From Acholoe squamosa (lineage: Eukaryota > Annelida > Polychaeta > Phyllodocida > Polynoidae), in assembly GCA_949317995.1 (NCBI GenBank), contig OX439052.1, forward strand, positions 39,806,432 to 39,870,431: a stretch of DNA of 64,000 bases, in the 5' to 3' direction. Made by a program: the position numbers and the translations under genes. The notes below the pieces were generated by a model. The model worked only from the letters and a program-made list of their open reading frames with translations. It was not told the DNA's origin and made no database searches. Every line of letters begins with the position of its first letter. The first letter of the stretch is position 1. Shown piece after piece: positions 40,461 through 51,534 of this stretch.

Positions 40461-41220
40461 TTAGCCCGAACGTAGCTATAGCAGGGTAAAATGTTATTAC
40501 CACTGGCTGCAGCATTTTGCCACAGAAAAAAGCTGACAGTGTTTGTGTTGCTGTGGCAAGCTGTTCAGGTGAATGCCTTGCTGCAAGTGTTTCCAGTCTA
40601 ATAAGTAGCTTAGAAGAAAATAAACGTTGTATTTACCAAATTGTAACAGGGGCAGCGGAACATGTATAAAGTTGTGAAAATTTCGAGATTTACCTTTAAA
40701 TTGCTGTATTCTGAATGGATCTTGGCTTGTGTCAGAGAAAATTTAGGAATTTTGCCTTGATTTTTGCTGTATCTTATGACAATCTGAGTCCAAATATCCT
40801 TAGTTCTCTAAAAAAAAAGTTGGGGGACATACTTTGCCACCCCCAACTTCAAAGTTGAGAGGCCCAGGCCCCCAGGCCCCCCTGTTCGGACACCTATGTG
40901 TAAATTCACATAATTGTAATAGTCATATTGACTCGCTAAGTGAACAACTGCCTGAATTATACAATACAAGTATGATATATTCAATCTGTCTTTGGTTCAT
41001 CATTTATTTGAGGGATTGATTACTGATGAGCACATTTCCAGCTCCATATGAAATCATGACTTGCAAAATGATTCTTTTACGTCCATCGCTACATAGGCTT
41101 ATTGGCGGATAGATAGACCTGTCTTGAGTTATTTGTCTGCAATGACCACAGAGGGACTTTCCAGCACAGCCCAGTATAAGGCAGGGAGGCCACTCAAGTG
41201 ATGGGTTAAGACAACATTTT
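40461..41220. other. No gene recognised
   Basis: AT-rich intergenic sequence; the ORF at 40834 is G/C-run derived and unconvincing. Confidence 0.5.
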
Positions 41221-41230
41221 TAACCACCAC

Positions 41231-41311
41231 TATGCCCTGGCCTGACCGGGAACTGAAACCGGTACCCTATGCACCCAGTCGGCCGCTCTGCTGACTGCGC
41301 CAAGCTGCCCG
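41231..41311 (-). repeat. tRNA-derived SINE fragment
   Basis: The minus strand reads CTTGGCGCAGTCAGCAGAG (box A-like), then GGTTTCAGTTCCCGG (box B-like). Confidence 0.5.
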
Positions 41312-41319
41312 ACTTATAA

Positions 41320-42350
41320 AACGATCGCAGCGATATTCCTACATATGATTTCCATCACCACACAATGGGTGTCCCTGTTATCCCTAGAGCTCCCATCTGC
41401 CCCAAAGAAATGAATTACCATGTTCATTCTAATAAGCGCACCTACTCTAATAAGCACATGCGGGATACAGGGGTATTTAAAAATTTGAAAATCCACTATA
41501 ATTTAAGTCTTAAATAAGTGCCAGTCTTGAATACGGTTGCCAGGGGTAAAGCCTGGGTGAAATATTATGGTACCTCACTGTAATGAGAATTACCTGATTA
41601 CGGTAATTTACTCTCAAATTTAATTGTAATCCTTATTTTATGGTTATTCATCACAGTGTATTTTATTTTCAACCTAAAGAGAGAGAAAAACAACTTTTTT
41701 TCATAAGGTTTAAAAGCAAGCGTACAATCTGTTCTACACTTTCAACATGATTCTTGTAAAGTGATTGGTGCCCCAAATCCACAGGGAGAAGCTTTTCCCC
41801 CTTTCCAATAATCAAAATTAATATCATCATGAGAACCTCACTCATGTTTTATAATTATAAACTGCACCAAAAAACGAACTACTTGTCAACTCAACGACTC
41901 AAAAAAGAAATAATCATCTTTTTACCGTTTACCACCAACCTCTGAATCTGAGTTTTTCTTCTCCTAATGGTGGGCAAAAAAGATGGGGATGTTAATATAC
42001 TTCGCCAAGTTTTCAAAGCTAATAATTCCGTAGAACTTATGCATGTTACATCTAGTGCATTGCATTGTTGACACGATGAGCTTCAATTTGATACCAAACA
42101 TGTCTATATTACTCTGATCAGCTAATGATATCCATCTCTTGCAAAGACAAATTGTGGGAAAAATTTAATTATGTCATAACATTTCGATATAATGACGATG
42201 TCGATATGATTTTCATCATCATAATGTAGCCCGAGTGTAATTATCCTTTGCTAACACACACACGTCATGAATTATCCATTGACTACTTATTTTTTTACAC
42301 GATACCAATAGATAATCAATAGAATATCAATAAATTCAAGTTTAAAACAA
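41320..42350. other. No gene recognised
   Basis: AT-rich, no repeat pair or coding frame found. Confidence 0.5.
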
Positions 42351-42357
42351 AAATTGT

Positions 42358-43110
42358 TCCCCCTCCCCGGGACTCGAATCCCGCCATAGTGTGTGTACAC
42401 GATCAGTACACACAGCTCGGCGCCCAGCAGCCTCTGGGTTGGCATTCTAACCAACAGACTACCGGTACACACAGCTCAGCGCCCGGCAGGCGTTTGGTTT
42501 GAACGCGTCCCGCGTCTCGCGGTTATGGCCTGCAGTCATCGCCGTTATGCGACCAGTAGCGACAAAGCTGGGGGGTCACAACCCAGACTGCTGGGGATTT
42601 TCACACTTTGAATGTATTATAGTTATATGTGAGTGACCTCCCCTCGGCTTTGTATCATATCAAGACAAGGCTATGGCAGCGGACACACGGCGAAAAAAAA
42701 GATGCGCCCGGACCGGGACTTGTCCCGTATACCTCTAACGGCTGAGCGCAATGCGCACTGCGTCTCACCCTTCAGCGCCCGTCTCGGCTTGGCTTTGTTT
42801 GAATGCGTCCCGCGGTTATAGTAGCGGACAGCCCACAGTCGTCGCCTCCCCGGGCTTTGTATCATATCAAGACCTGGTTCTAGCCAACCACTTCTTGTCA
42901 GTCCCTGTGGCGCACTGCATAGGGAGTTGGATTTGGGATCTGAGACTGCAGGTTCGAGCCCTACCCTGGCCATGAAAATTTCTTGGGATTTAACATGTAA
43001 CATATGACAAGTAAGGACATGTAAGGTGTGCAGGTTAGCCATGGATAACCGCACTGGGTGCCGGTTATCCTTGGATAACCACACGTGGCGATGTTTGTCA
43101 ACAGTCTTCC
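42358..43110. repeat. Cluster of tRNA-derived SINEs
   Basis: Minus-strand head at 42358-42480 (GGTTAGAATGCC and GGGATTCGAGTCCCGG). Duplicated phrases GAACGCGTCCCGCG/GAATGCGTCCCGCG and GCTTTGTATCATATCAAGAC recur about 200-300 bp apart. A plus-strand head lies at 42895-42970 (TGGCGCACTGCATAGGGAG, box B GGTTCGAGCCCTACC), followed by a tail with tandem GGTTATCC/GGATAACC. Locally GC-rich against AT-rich surroundings. Confidence 0.55.
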
Positions 43111-43190
43111 ATTGATGCTGTATCCATGCGAAGAGGTCACCTGACTACCGCGGGCTCCATAGCAACCAGAGGACGCGACACCATGTTGGA

Positions 43191-44676
43191 ATGAGCCAGG
43201 CAAGTCGTTCCAAGTCCACTTCTTACTTTAGTATTTCATTAAAGTCCTCCTCATCTATGGATTTGACCACCTCTAGGGCAAGTCATCGACATAGCCATAA
43301 GGATAGAGGTATGTTTGACCAGAGGAATTTTCTAAAGAAGGGTGAAAAACTTGACAGTATCAAAAAGTTGTTACTCATAAACATGAGAATGATGAAACAG
43401 TTTCAAGTTGAAGCAGTCGACCCGCACTTGTTATGCGTTCAATAGGGCTGAAGGTTGCAGGGAGGACCCGTGTAGATATCGTCACATTTGTGAGGTATGT
43501 GGTCTGTTAAACCATGGTTAGGACAAGTGCCAGAAGAATAAGAAAGAATAGCATTTTGTCCTTAGGCAGGCTCCTATGTTAGAATCTGAAAATTTGATGC
43601 CTGATTTTAATGTAGTATGTGTATTAGATCATCCTAACCCCCCCGTTTTGATCATTTTGGTTGAGAATAATAATAATGATAGTTCTGAGTCTTGTAATAA
43701 TAACGTGAATCTTTTTATAACACATAGTAACCCAGTACAGGGTGAGGTTGATCCACTATATACAGTGGAGTGTGTAAATAGACCCAGCATCAGCAACATA
43801 CACCATTTACACAACATGACAGTTGTGTAAATGGTGTATGTAAGTGTGAGCATTTTATTTATGGTCGAAGGGTCAGATTTTACCTTGCAGACTAGAAAGT
43901 TTGCTTAGGCAGTCAGACCTTATTAATATAAACCAGATAGAATCCTGATTTACTATGGTGTGGATTCACTGAGGGATTTAAAATAGTTGATCCAGAATGT
44001 GATACGAGCTTTGATTGTAAAAATTACAAGTCAATTGTAGAGGATAGACTCTATATTGACCCAGAATGTGATACCCGCTATAACTGTAAAAATTATCAGT
44101 CAATTGTAGTAGGTAAATTCTATAACGAGATGTGTGATATTATTCTGGACGAATTGTCCAAGGGTTTGATAACTAAAACTGCCGACAAACCAAAGTGTAT
44201 TCACTCCTTGGGTGGTGTAGAGAAGTCTACTGGTAAATTGAGACCCATCACTGACTGTAGTATGCCAGCAGATATTTCTATTAATAACTACATGAATACA
44301 ACTTCTAAAAGTTTCTCTTATAACTCTGTAAATACGGTAACATGTCAATTGGACAGGTATGACTATATGAGCATTGTAGATTTAAAATCTGCTTATAGGA
44401 GTATCAGTGTTTATGGTCCACATGTTGGTTATCAAGGTTTCAGGTGGAATTTTGGTGATGGAGTTCCATGAGAGCAATCACTTGACGTTTGGTTTAAAGT
44501 GTGCTCCGTATATATTTAATAGAATATCTGATTTTTTAACTATTGTAGCCAGACTTTATGGTGTCAACAGGATAGTAGATTACCTAGATGATTTTGATGA
44601 TGATGACCCTGAATTCTTTGTTCTCTCAGTCTTTGGAGGAGAAGAACGAGTGAAGCTGTACTTTGATCAGATTTAA
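43191..44676 (+). pseudogene. Broken 5' part of a DIRS/Ngaro-like retroelement
   Basis: Gag-like remains: a knuckle-like HICEVCGLLNHG followed by an in-frame stop, then DKCQKN, near 43470-43545. Reverse transcriptase remains at 44130-44640: GKLRPITDCSMP, LKSAYRSI, NHLTFGLKCAPYIFN and the catalytic VDYLDDFDD. A frame change separates the RT blocks near 44465. Non-functional. It lacks RNase H and recombinase, so it is complementary to, but not obviously the same family as, the element at 1-1943. It abuts the polymerase remnant at 44712. Confidence 0.65.
43796..43841. repeat. Perfect 20-bp hairpin, 6-base loop
   Basis: ACATACACCATTTACACAAC, loop ATGACA, then the exact inverse GTTGTGTAAATGGTGTATGT. 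It lies inside the broken retroelement. Confidence 0.9.
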
Positions 44677-44711
44677 GTCATAACGCCCGAGTTAAAACCT
44701 ACGACCGGAAC

Positions 44712-46378
44712 TTAGTGGAGATATCTCAAAAGTCTCTTCTTCAGTTCAACTAAAGGGTGTCTTATCTGAGTTTCATTGAAGTCAATGTCTGGAGGACTGA
44801 ACGCCTCCTCTAGGTGGAGCGCTTCAGCTAGCCTCTCATCTAACTTCGTAAACGTCGGCCGATAAAGTTCTAGCACTGCTTCCCCGATGACCTTGGTGGT
44901 GTTGTTTATGTAATTCAAAACCCTATCCAACAAGGGGTATGAATCTGTGTCAGATTTTCTCACGAAGCAGACCGGACCTTCGCATCCTGGAAAGTCGGAT
45001 GTGACGCTAGCCAACAGACCGACCTGTTCCCACAGGACTGACACGTGTTCGGTCGACGGTTCTTTGGATGGTCTGAAGAAAGCTTTGAAATCGAAGGTAA
45101 TTTTGTAAGGGTACATTTTTGAATTTCCGTCAGGGGGAAAAATGGAAAATTCTGCTAGTGCTTCGAAAAACATTTTCGAATTTTGGTAGATTCCACCTAC
45201 GTATTTCAAGGCGACTTGTCTGCAAGGGGAAAGTTGGTTCCTATGTCTTTTCAGTAAGAACTTAGTCGTGAACACCGACTTACACTCGGGACATTCGTAG
45301 ATGCCAGCGTATTCATTGAAATCGGTAACGAGGGACACATGCAAACTGTGTGTCGCGGACAGGTGTAGGTTGACTTTACCTCGGGTGGCCATGTTTTGGA
45401 AGGTGGTCTGATCAGGGTAACTCGGTTTTTCAGGTTCTGACCTCTCACTTTACGGGTGGTGTAAACCGCTATTTGTATATCGAACAAGTTCTCTAACATG
45501 GGTAAGTCCCTGATGATCAAACCTGGAAAGGTTTAAGGTTTCGCAGTGGAATCGAACTGATGCAACAATTTTGAAGCATGTTTGCCGGTCTTGTATAAGT
45601 GAAAGGATATGCAGCGAAAGACGCATAACTTGTCCATGTTGGGAAAATCTAACACACCTCCTCTTTTTTTAAGTCGACCCAAATAGGTAACCCTGCCTCC
45701 TATGGGGAATTCTCTGGGTCCCATGTAAACACAAACGTTCAAATTGGTGGAAAAAAAAACTTTCCACTTGGTGTCAGAGTCGCAAAGTTTCTGTACATCT
45801 TCGGAAGTGACAGTGTTTTCCATGAGGGAGAGAAGCTCTTCCAAAGTTTCTGAATTAGTTATGGTGGGGAGGGGTTATAAAAGAGTCGTGTTGTTTTGGG
45901 AGGCGTGAAAGTAGCGTAGTTTGTTTCTGTTTTCTCTGTGTTGCAAAATTAACCCTACTGACAAACCCACTTTGTATCTGAATCTTTGCATGATGTGAAT
46001 CTGACGCATAGTACCTACAGCGTCACTCAACTCACCGGTTGCTAGTCTTAAGTTTGTTACACTCGAACGCGATTCCCGTGTGTCCTGACTCCTGTTTGTA
46101 TTGCGGGCCAATTCCTGGTGAATATTTCCTCACCCTCCGGTATAGTGCATATTATCGGAGGAAAAGTCACTCCGTCCAGAGATTCGCGTCGACAGGTAAT
46201 TTTTTTGCAATTACTTTCGCTGCATAGAGGACAAAATTTAAGTATTACCCTACATTTTTCCATATGTCTGTCGTAATTGTACACCCTTTTAAATTTTTTG
46301 AAACACTTTTCACAGATATGTTGATCCATTTTCACTGAGTTACTTATATGTGAAGAGAATTTTTTTTCAATATTTTTC

Positions 46379-46380
<2 letters not shown>
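44712..46380 (-). pseudogene. Remnant resembling N-terminal region of a mobile-element type-B DNA polymerase
   Basis: On the minus strand, blocks appear in the order I associate with large polymerase proteins of Polinton/Maverick-like or adinto-like elements: a Cys/His region (ICEKCFKKFKRVYNYDRHMEKC), RYFHASQNN-like text, an FPIGG block, MDKLCVFRCISFHL, a second C2H2-like motif (YECPECKSVFTTKFLLKRH) and the start of an exonuclease-like motif (ITFDFKAFF, where the usual acidic Glu is Lys). It is broken by two frame changes (about 46100 and 45400-45440) and two in-frame stops (45875-45877, about 45533). The polymerase palm is absent; homology stops at 44712 beside a retroelement fragment. The host element is uncertain. 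Confidence 0.5.
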
Positions 46381-46461
<81 letters not shown>

Positions 46462-46474
46462 ATCTATCTATCTG

Positions 46475-46509
<35 letters not shown>

Positions 46510-46520
46510 ATCTATCTATT
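46381..46520. repeat. (CTAT)n microsatellite
   Basis: About 120 bp of CTAT units, drifting to CTTT at the end. It directly abuts the polymerase remnant. Confidence 0.95.
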
Positions 46521-46951
46521 TACCTGTACACCTACGCAACATATCTACACAAAGTATATACGGGTCAGGTCGCCAGAAAGCAGTAGATTTTGTGTTTTTG
46601 GGGTCATTTTGGACTCTTACGGCTCTGGAGATAGAAGTTGTGAACCAATCTTGTCTTACATAGACTCATTTGATAGAGGACACTTGGGCTATCAGAAAAA
46701 TGTTAATTTGTGGTCATTTATCAAAACTCTCAAACTTGTAGCCTGGCAAAGTGAAAAAAATTGTCAAATTTGTTCTTTTTTGACTTTTTGTATATTTTAC
46801 AAGTGTCCTGTATTTAATAAAGAACATCTGGAGTATCCCAAAGTTATTTTTTATATTGTATATGATTATAGGTATCATTTCCATGAGGTTTGGACATGTT
46901 ACTGAATGAGAATTTTTCATCATGTGTCTTTGAAAATGGAAATCTGTAATT
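46521..46951. other. No gene recognised
   Basis: A 98-codon ORF (46609-46905) has Cys/aromatic-rich composition but no recognised family. Confidence 0.4.
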
Positions 46952-47349
46952 TGTAACGTCCGGTACCTAAATCTAAATCAGTTATATTACATGGAAAAAA
47001 TAAAGCTTCAACATTTTTGTTATTACCTATATAAAGGGACCTATCATCCCCTACTTTGGTGAAAAAATTGTGTCTATCAGCATTTGTCTCCATGTGAGAG
47101 CAGCTTATGTGAAATAATTCTGATAAAAGTACTGGACGTTACGTAACGTCCGGTACTTTTATCATCATATAAGAGGCAGTCTACTGTGCATGCATAACTC
47201 AAATGTTGTTCCATTTCATAATTGAAGTCAATAATAGACATATTGGCCTTGCTATTGCATGTGTTTGCTATGCATAATGGGACATTCTATATTACTGACA
47301 GCAACTTTAATCACCTCCATATTTCATCATTTTGGTACCGGACGTTACA
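46952..47349. mobile_element. 398-bp double-palindrome MITE (TGTAACGTCCGGTACC)
   Basis: The outer ends TGTAACGTCCGGTACC and GGTACCGGACGTTACA are exact 16-bp inverses. In the middle (about 47125-47168) the two inner ends meet back-to-back as a 44-bp palindrome around GGACGTTACGTAACGTCC with one mismatch. The structure looks like two MITEs joined head to head. Confidence 0.7.
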
Positions 47350-48568
47350 TGACACAAAAGAAGCAATAAAAATGGAATGGGATGTCCTAAGTCAGTATTT
47401 TTTTGGTTTGGATGACATTCTTACCCTTGTAGTAGCTGGCAGCAAGATACAGCCCGCTTTCCGGATCCAGGACAACGAACCATGTGTTGTAATTGCCCAG
47501 CTAGCAAAACTCGTAGTAAATCACATCATTTTTACATCTTGTGCTGATCCTCACATACATCATATTATCGTGCAAATTTTGTGGAAAAAAACGATTGTAT
47601 GTGCAAGACGTTTTCACGTCACTATGAGATGTCTTTGCATGTATATATTATACATCAATATGATTTACTTGAAACTCATCAAAATGATGTTAATCTTGAC
47701 ATGTAAGCTGACTATTGTTTATGTCATAAATAAGATGTTACTCATAGATGTAATTTCCACATCAGTGCAACTATGCAAATGTGACATGATATAAAGATAG
47801 CATCATTACATAAACGATACTATTGAAATGAGAATACTGACCACAAATCATAGTCAGATAGGATACCTCAATGAGAGATATCCCAAGACATAAGAATATT
47901 ATGTGTATTAGATGCAAATATCGCATCCTGCATTGACACTCTGCACAGGATATGCATAAAATACCTTGAAAATTTCTTGAGGCCTAAAAGAGGTGTCTAT
48001 CATGTGCTTTGTTTCTTTAGTGATTATTTTTCCTTTGAATGTCACAGAAACAACAGAGTACAATGTCATATTGAAGAACACCTTTCGTTTAGTTTATTCC
48101 AATAACTGCAGGCGGTTGGTTCACTTTGATCCAACTATTTATTTGGGAATGTGGCAATGCAGATCAGGTAGTGAGTAAAGTGCTAGATGAGACCCCTTGT
48201 GTCTGATACCAGAACTATCTAGGGGATATAATCGTGACATATCACTGATGTCATATTGTTACAAGAATACAACAGCTTTGAATTCACATCATAATCACAT
48301 AATGACATAAATATCTTATGTAATATTTACTATGTTTGATTTATTCAATAAACAAGTATTCGTAGTATTGCTGGTAAAACATCATTTTTCTCAAGAGCAT
48401 AGAAAAATGAAATAGATGTAATTCTTTAATGTCCCAAGTTTAACCAGATCAAGATGTAATTTTGACATCACTCATGTGTCACTATATTACATTGCAAAAT
48501 AACTACTATGAGACACTTCTAATATCATAGCATATTTATGACAGCATATATGATGTGTATGATTGCAC
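47350..48568. other. No gene recognised
   Basis: AT-rich stretch before the Harbinger element. A long ORF (to 47794) starts at a non-ATG codon within the MITE and shows no family. Confidence 0.5.
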
Positions 48569-48571
48569 CAG

Positions 48572-48830
48572 GAGGCCATTTCACCGCGTCCAGGTGGACG
48601 TCCGCATTCCTTTGACGGAGTCCGTCTTCTGAAAAACCGTTTCTGCTCATTATTTTAATTAAATATATTACCCTACACGGACCTCCGCGAAAAACCACGG
48701 ACCTCCGTCTTTTTTCGCGGACTTTTCACCGTTTCAGCTCACAACGCGGACCCTAACAAAGTCCACCTCCAGTCCGTCTTATGACAGAAAAAGGCGGAGG
48801 GGTAAGGTACCAGTAGGTGACCCAAGACGG
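48572..48830. promoter_or_regulatory. Left end and subterminal repeats of Harbinger
   Basis: After the terminal repeat come many GTCCGY and RCGGAC motifs in both orientations (for example GTGGACGTCCGC, ACGGACCTCCG twice, GCGGAC twice). They are probably binding sites for the transposase/Myb complex. Confidence 0.6.
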
Positions 48831-48989
48831 ACCCTATTTAAGCCACTTTCATGTCCGTGACAACCAAAATATCCAATTTTATGTCCGCCTTACATTTTAC
48901 CCACCCTCCCTGAACTTGATGGGAGCGACCTTGACCCGACCTTTGACCCCTGACCCTCAGTCGCAGAACATTCAACTGGCTGTCACAAC

Positions 48990-50786
48990 ATGGGGAGGTA
49001 TTATGTTCTTTGTGTCAAACGGGAATTCTACGAGAGGCGAGATCCACTCTCCTTCTACACAGAAAAGAAATTCCTGCAGAGATATAGGCTCACGAAAGCA
49101 GTCACCAGACAACTGATAAAGAACTATGTGGCCTACCTTCCACCAAAGCGTAGGATCTTGAGAGGGGTCCATGCTGTCCCACATAGGATTCGAGTGAGTG
49201 CTCATACATTGTTTTACTTCTACTGTTTTCATGTCTTTAAAATAAAGCCCTCCTCCTTTCCCTTCTTTTCTTAAGGCCATTCTAAGAAGAAATACATTTT
49301 TAATGTAAATGTGTTTAACCTCCAACTTTCTAACTAGTTTCCCCCTGTCTTTTTCTCCCGTTAACCTCAAGAAGCAAGTATAATATTTCATGTTTATTTT
49401 CCTCTTCAATTTCATAGCTCTATACCCCTTCTTCTTGTTATATTTTTTAAATTCAGAAATTATTTAAGTTAATTCTTTTTTTCAGTTCTGTATAGCAATT
49501 CGGTATTTTGCTACTGGGGCCAACTATTGCACCATAGGAGACTGCCACGGAGTTTCCCGTTCTACCGTGTGCAGGTCCGTGCAGGAGATCACGGATTACT
49601 TCCATGACGCCCTGGAGGACTATGTGGTATGGCCTGACACAGTCCTAGACAAGAACAACAAGTCTGTTCTCTTCCTTCGTGAGAAACGTAAGCCAGGGGT
49701 CTTCGGGTTGGTGGATGGTACCCATGTTCCTATCGAATGCCCTAAAGGAGTGGTTTCTGATGAAAATCAGTACTACTGCTACAAGGGGTACTACTCCATA
49801 AATACCATGGTGAGATTTTATTTAATTTTAACATGTTACAGTCTTTCTGAGAGTATACAAAAACTTTCTTCTTCGGGTTTTTGAACTTAGCCATGAACTG
49901 ATATAGCATGATGTACAGTCCTTTTCTCTATCTTGTTGTTCTTTTCTTTGTGAAGATCATCTGTGACTGGGACTGCATTATAATGCACGTCAATGCGAGC
50001 AACCCTGGGTCGTGCAACGATGTGTATGTCATGAATGGATCACAAGTCAAATACCTGGGTGAGAGGGGAGACTTCAGTGGGTTCTTCCTACTGGGAGATG
50101 GAGGGTAAGATATTATTAAGCTGTTCTTTACCTTTGCACTGTGTCGTAACTAAAAAAAAAAAAATTCTACAGAAGACTGAAATTTATGCAGTGTATATTA
50201 TAATGAAATATATTTATTTCTGTTCCTTATTAGGGATATCCTCTTAATGTTATTTCTTTTTTCCAAAGGTACACTTTGACAGACTACCTCTACACCCCCG
50301 TCAAACCAGAGGTGACAGACGAGGATGTGAAATACAATAAGTGGCACAAGAAGACACGTTCCAAGGTAGAGAGGACAATAGGCCAACTTAAGCAGAGGTG
50401 GAGGTAAGATATCACTGTACCTTTATTTATTTAACCATATCAGTTTCTAATTTATTGAAGGCTATGGTCAAAAAACAATTCTTTTTTCCCTCTTGCAACT
50501 GACTCAATACTTTAAAAAAATTAATTTTTCTAGGTGTCTGGACTCGAGCGGGGGATACCTGATGCACTGTCCTTTCCGGGCAGCCTGCATAATTGAATCG
50601 TGTGTGGCCCTGCATAATGTCGCCAGGATCGCCAAGATCAAACTCCTGCGGGACTTCCCGGCTAAGGACAACTTCAAGAGGAAGTTTCCCCCCATAGATC
50701 AACCTGAAAACGTAGGCCCCAAGCCACGAGTCACCTTCAAAAACTTGAGAGAGGAATACATTCAGGATCATTTTGGGAGGCGCTGA
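48990..50786 (+). CDS. PIF/Harbinger transposase gene, five exons (HARBI1-like)
   Basis: Predicted exons 48990-49193, 49486-49809, 49956-50104, 50269-50403 and 50534-50786 join in frame to about 354 residues, the usual size. All junctions are GT-AG. The enzyme cuts and pastes the element by a DDE mechanism. Visible marks: a helix-turn-helix-like region (IRYFATGANY...GDCHGVSRSTVCRSV), first Asp in FGLVDGTHVPI, then ENQYYCYKGYYSIN, second Asp in LLGDGGYTLTDYL, and catalytic Glu in SKVERTIGQLKQRW, followed by ESCVALHNVA. It is convergent with the Myb-like gene. No break seen. Confidence 0.9.
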
Positions 50787-50789
50787 AAT

Positions 50790-51530
50790 ATTTTCCTTTT
50801 AACCTAGAAATGTTTAAATGAACTGAGAAGCACAACAATAACCTTATATAGATTGGTTTTTTTTAAAGAGATTCTCCATGTATTTAAGGCATGTCGAGCC
50901 AAGAATGAAATACTCCTTGTCTATATGCTATATAATAAATTAATGTGGATATGTTTTTAGTACACTTAGACGTGAAACATCTTAACAAATGATATGTACA
51001 TATTTTCTCCATGTCCTAGGTCTTTTACATACGTTTGGGTTAAATGGAACAAGATAAAAATTAAATGCACTTTTAATAATCAATTATTTGTCGGCTGTTC
51101 CTGTTATCTATATATTTCTAGACTATCCCATCTCTCCTCGTCTGTAAACTCTGATACAGCTTCACCTTTTTCTTACATTAAAATAACGCCCACATGCATA
51201 AGAATACAAAATGTTATCTTCTTATTGACAGACTAAGCATTATTTATTCTGGAGAAAAGTGACATGTTCTGTCTATCATACATACACTTTTACTAATACT
51301 ACATCGTCACACTGAGGTGAACAACCTTACTTCAGGACATGGACATAAAACCTGAGTATAATATTGACTTACAGTTATCCTTTTTTTCTTTGAAATTGTC
51401 AACGAACGTAATACTTTTTGGCACAGACAAGAATAAGCACCTTTTTGGCTTCACATATATGAACCTTAACGTGGCAAAGCAGTTAAACCTTTAACAAATA
51501 TGAGTCTTCATAACATGATCGCGGATGTCC
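50790..51530. other. Harbinger internal noncoding spacer
   Basis: AT-rich stretch between the 3' ends of the two convergent genes. It must contain both polyadenylation regions. No other feature seen. Confidence 0.5.
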
Positions 51531-51534
51531 ATGT

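Noticed and set aside
46350-46586. ORF with repeated SIYL
   Set aside because: It translates the CTAT microsatellite.
47222-47794. 190-codon ORF
   Set aside because: Starts at a non-ATG codon inside a MITE, strongly hydrophobic late part, no family or splice support.
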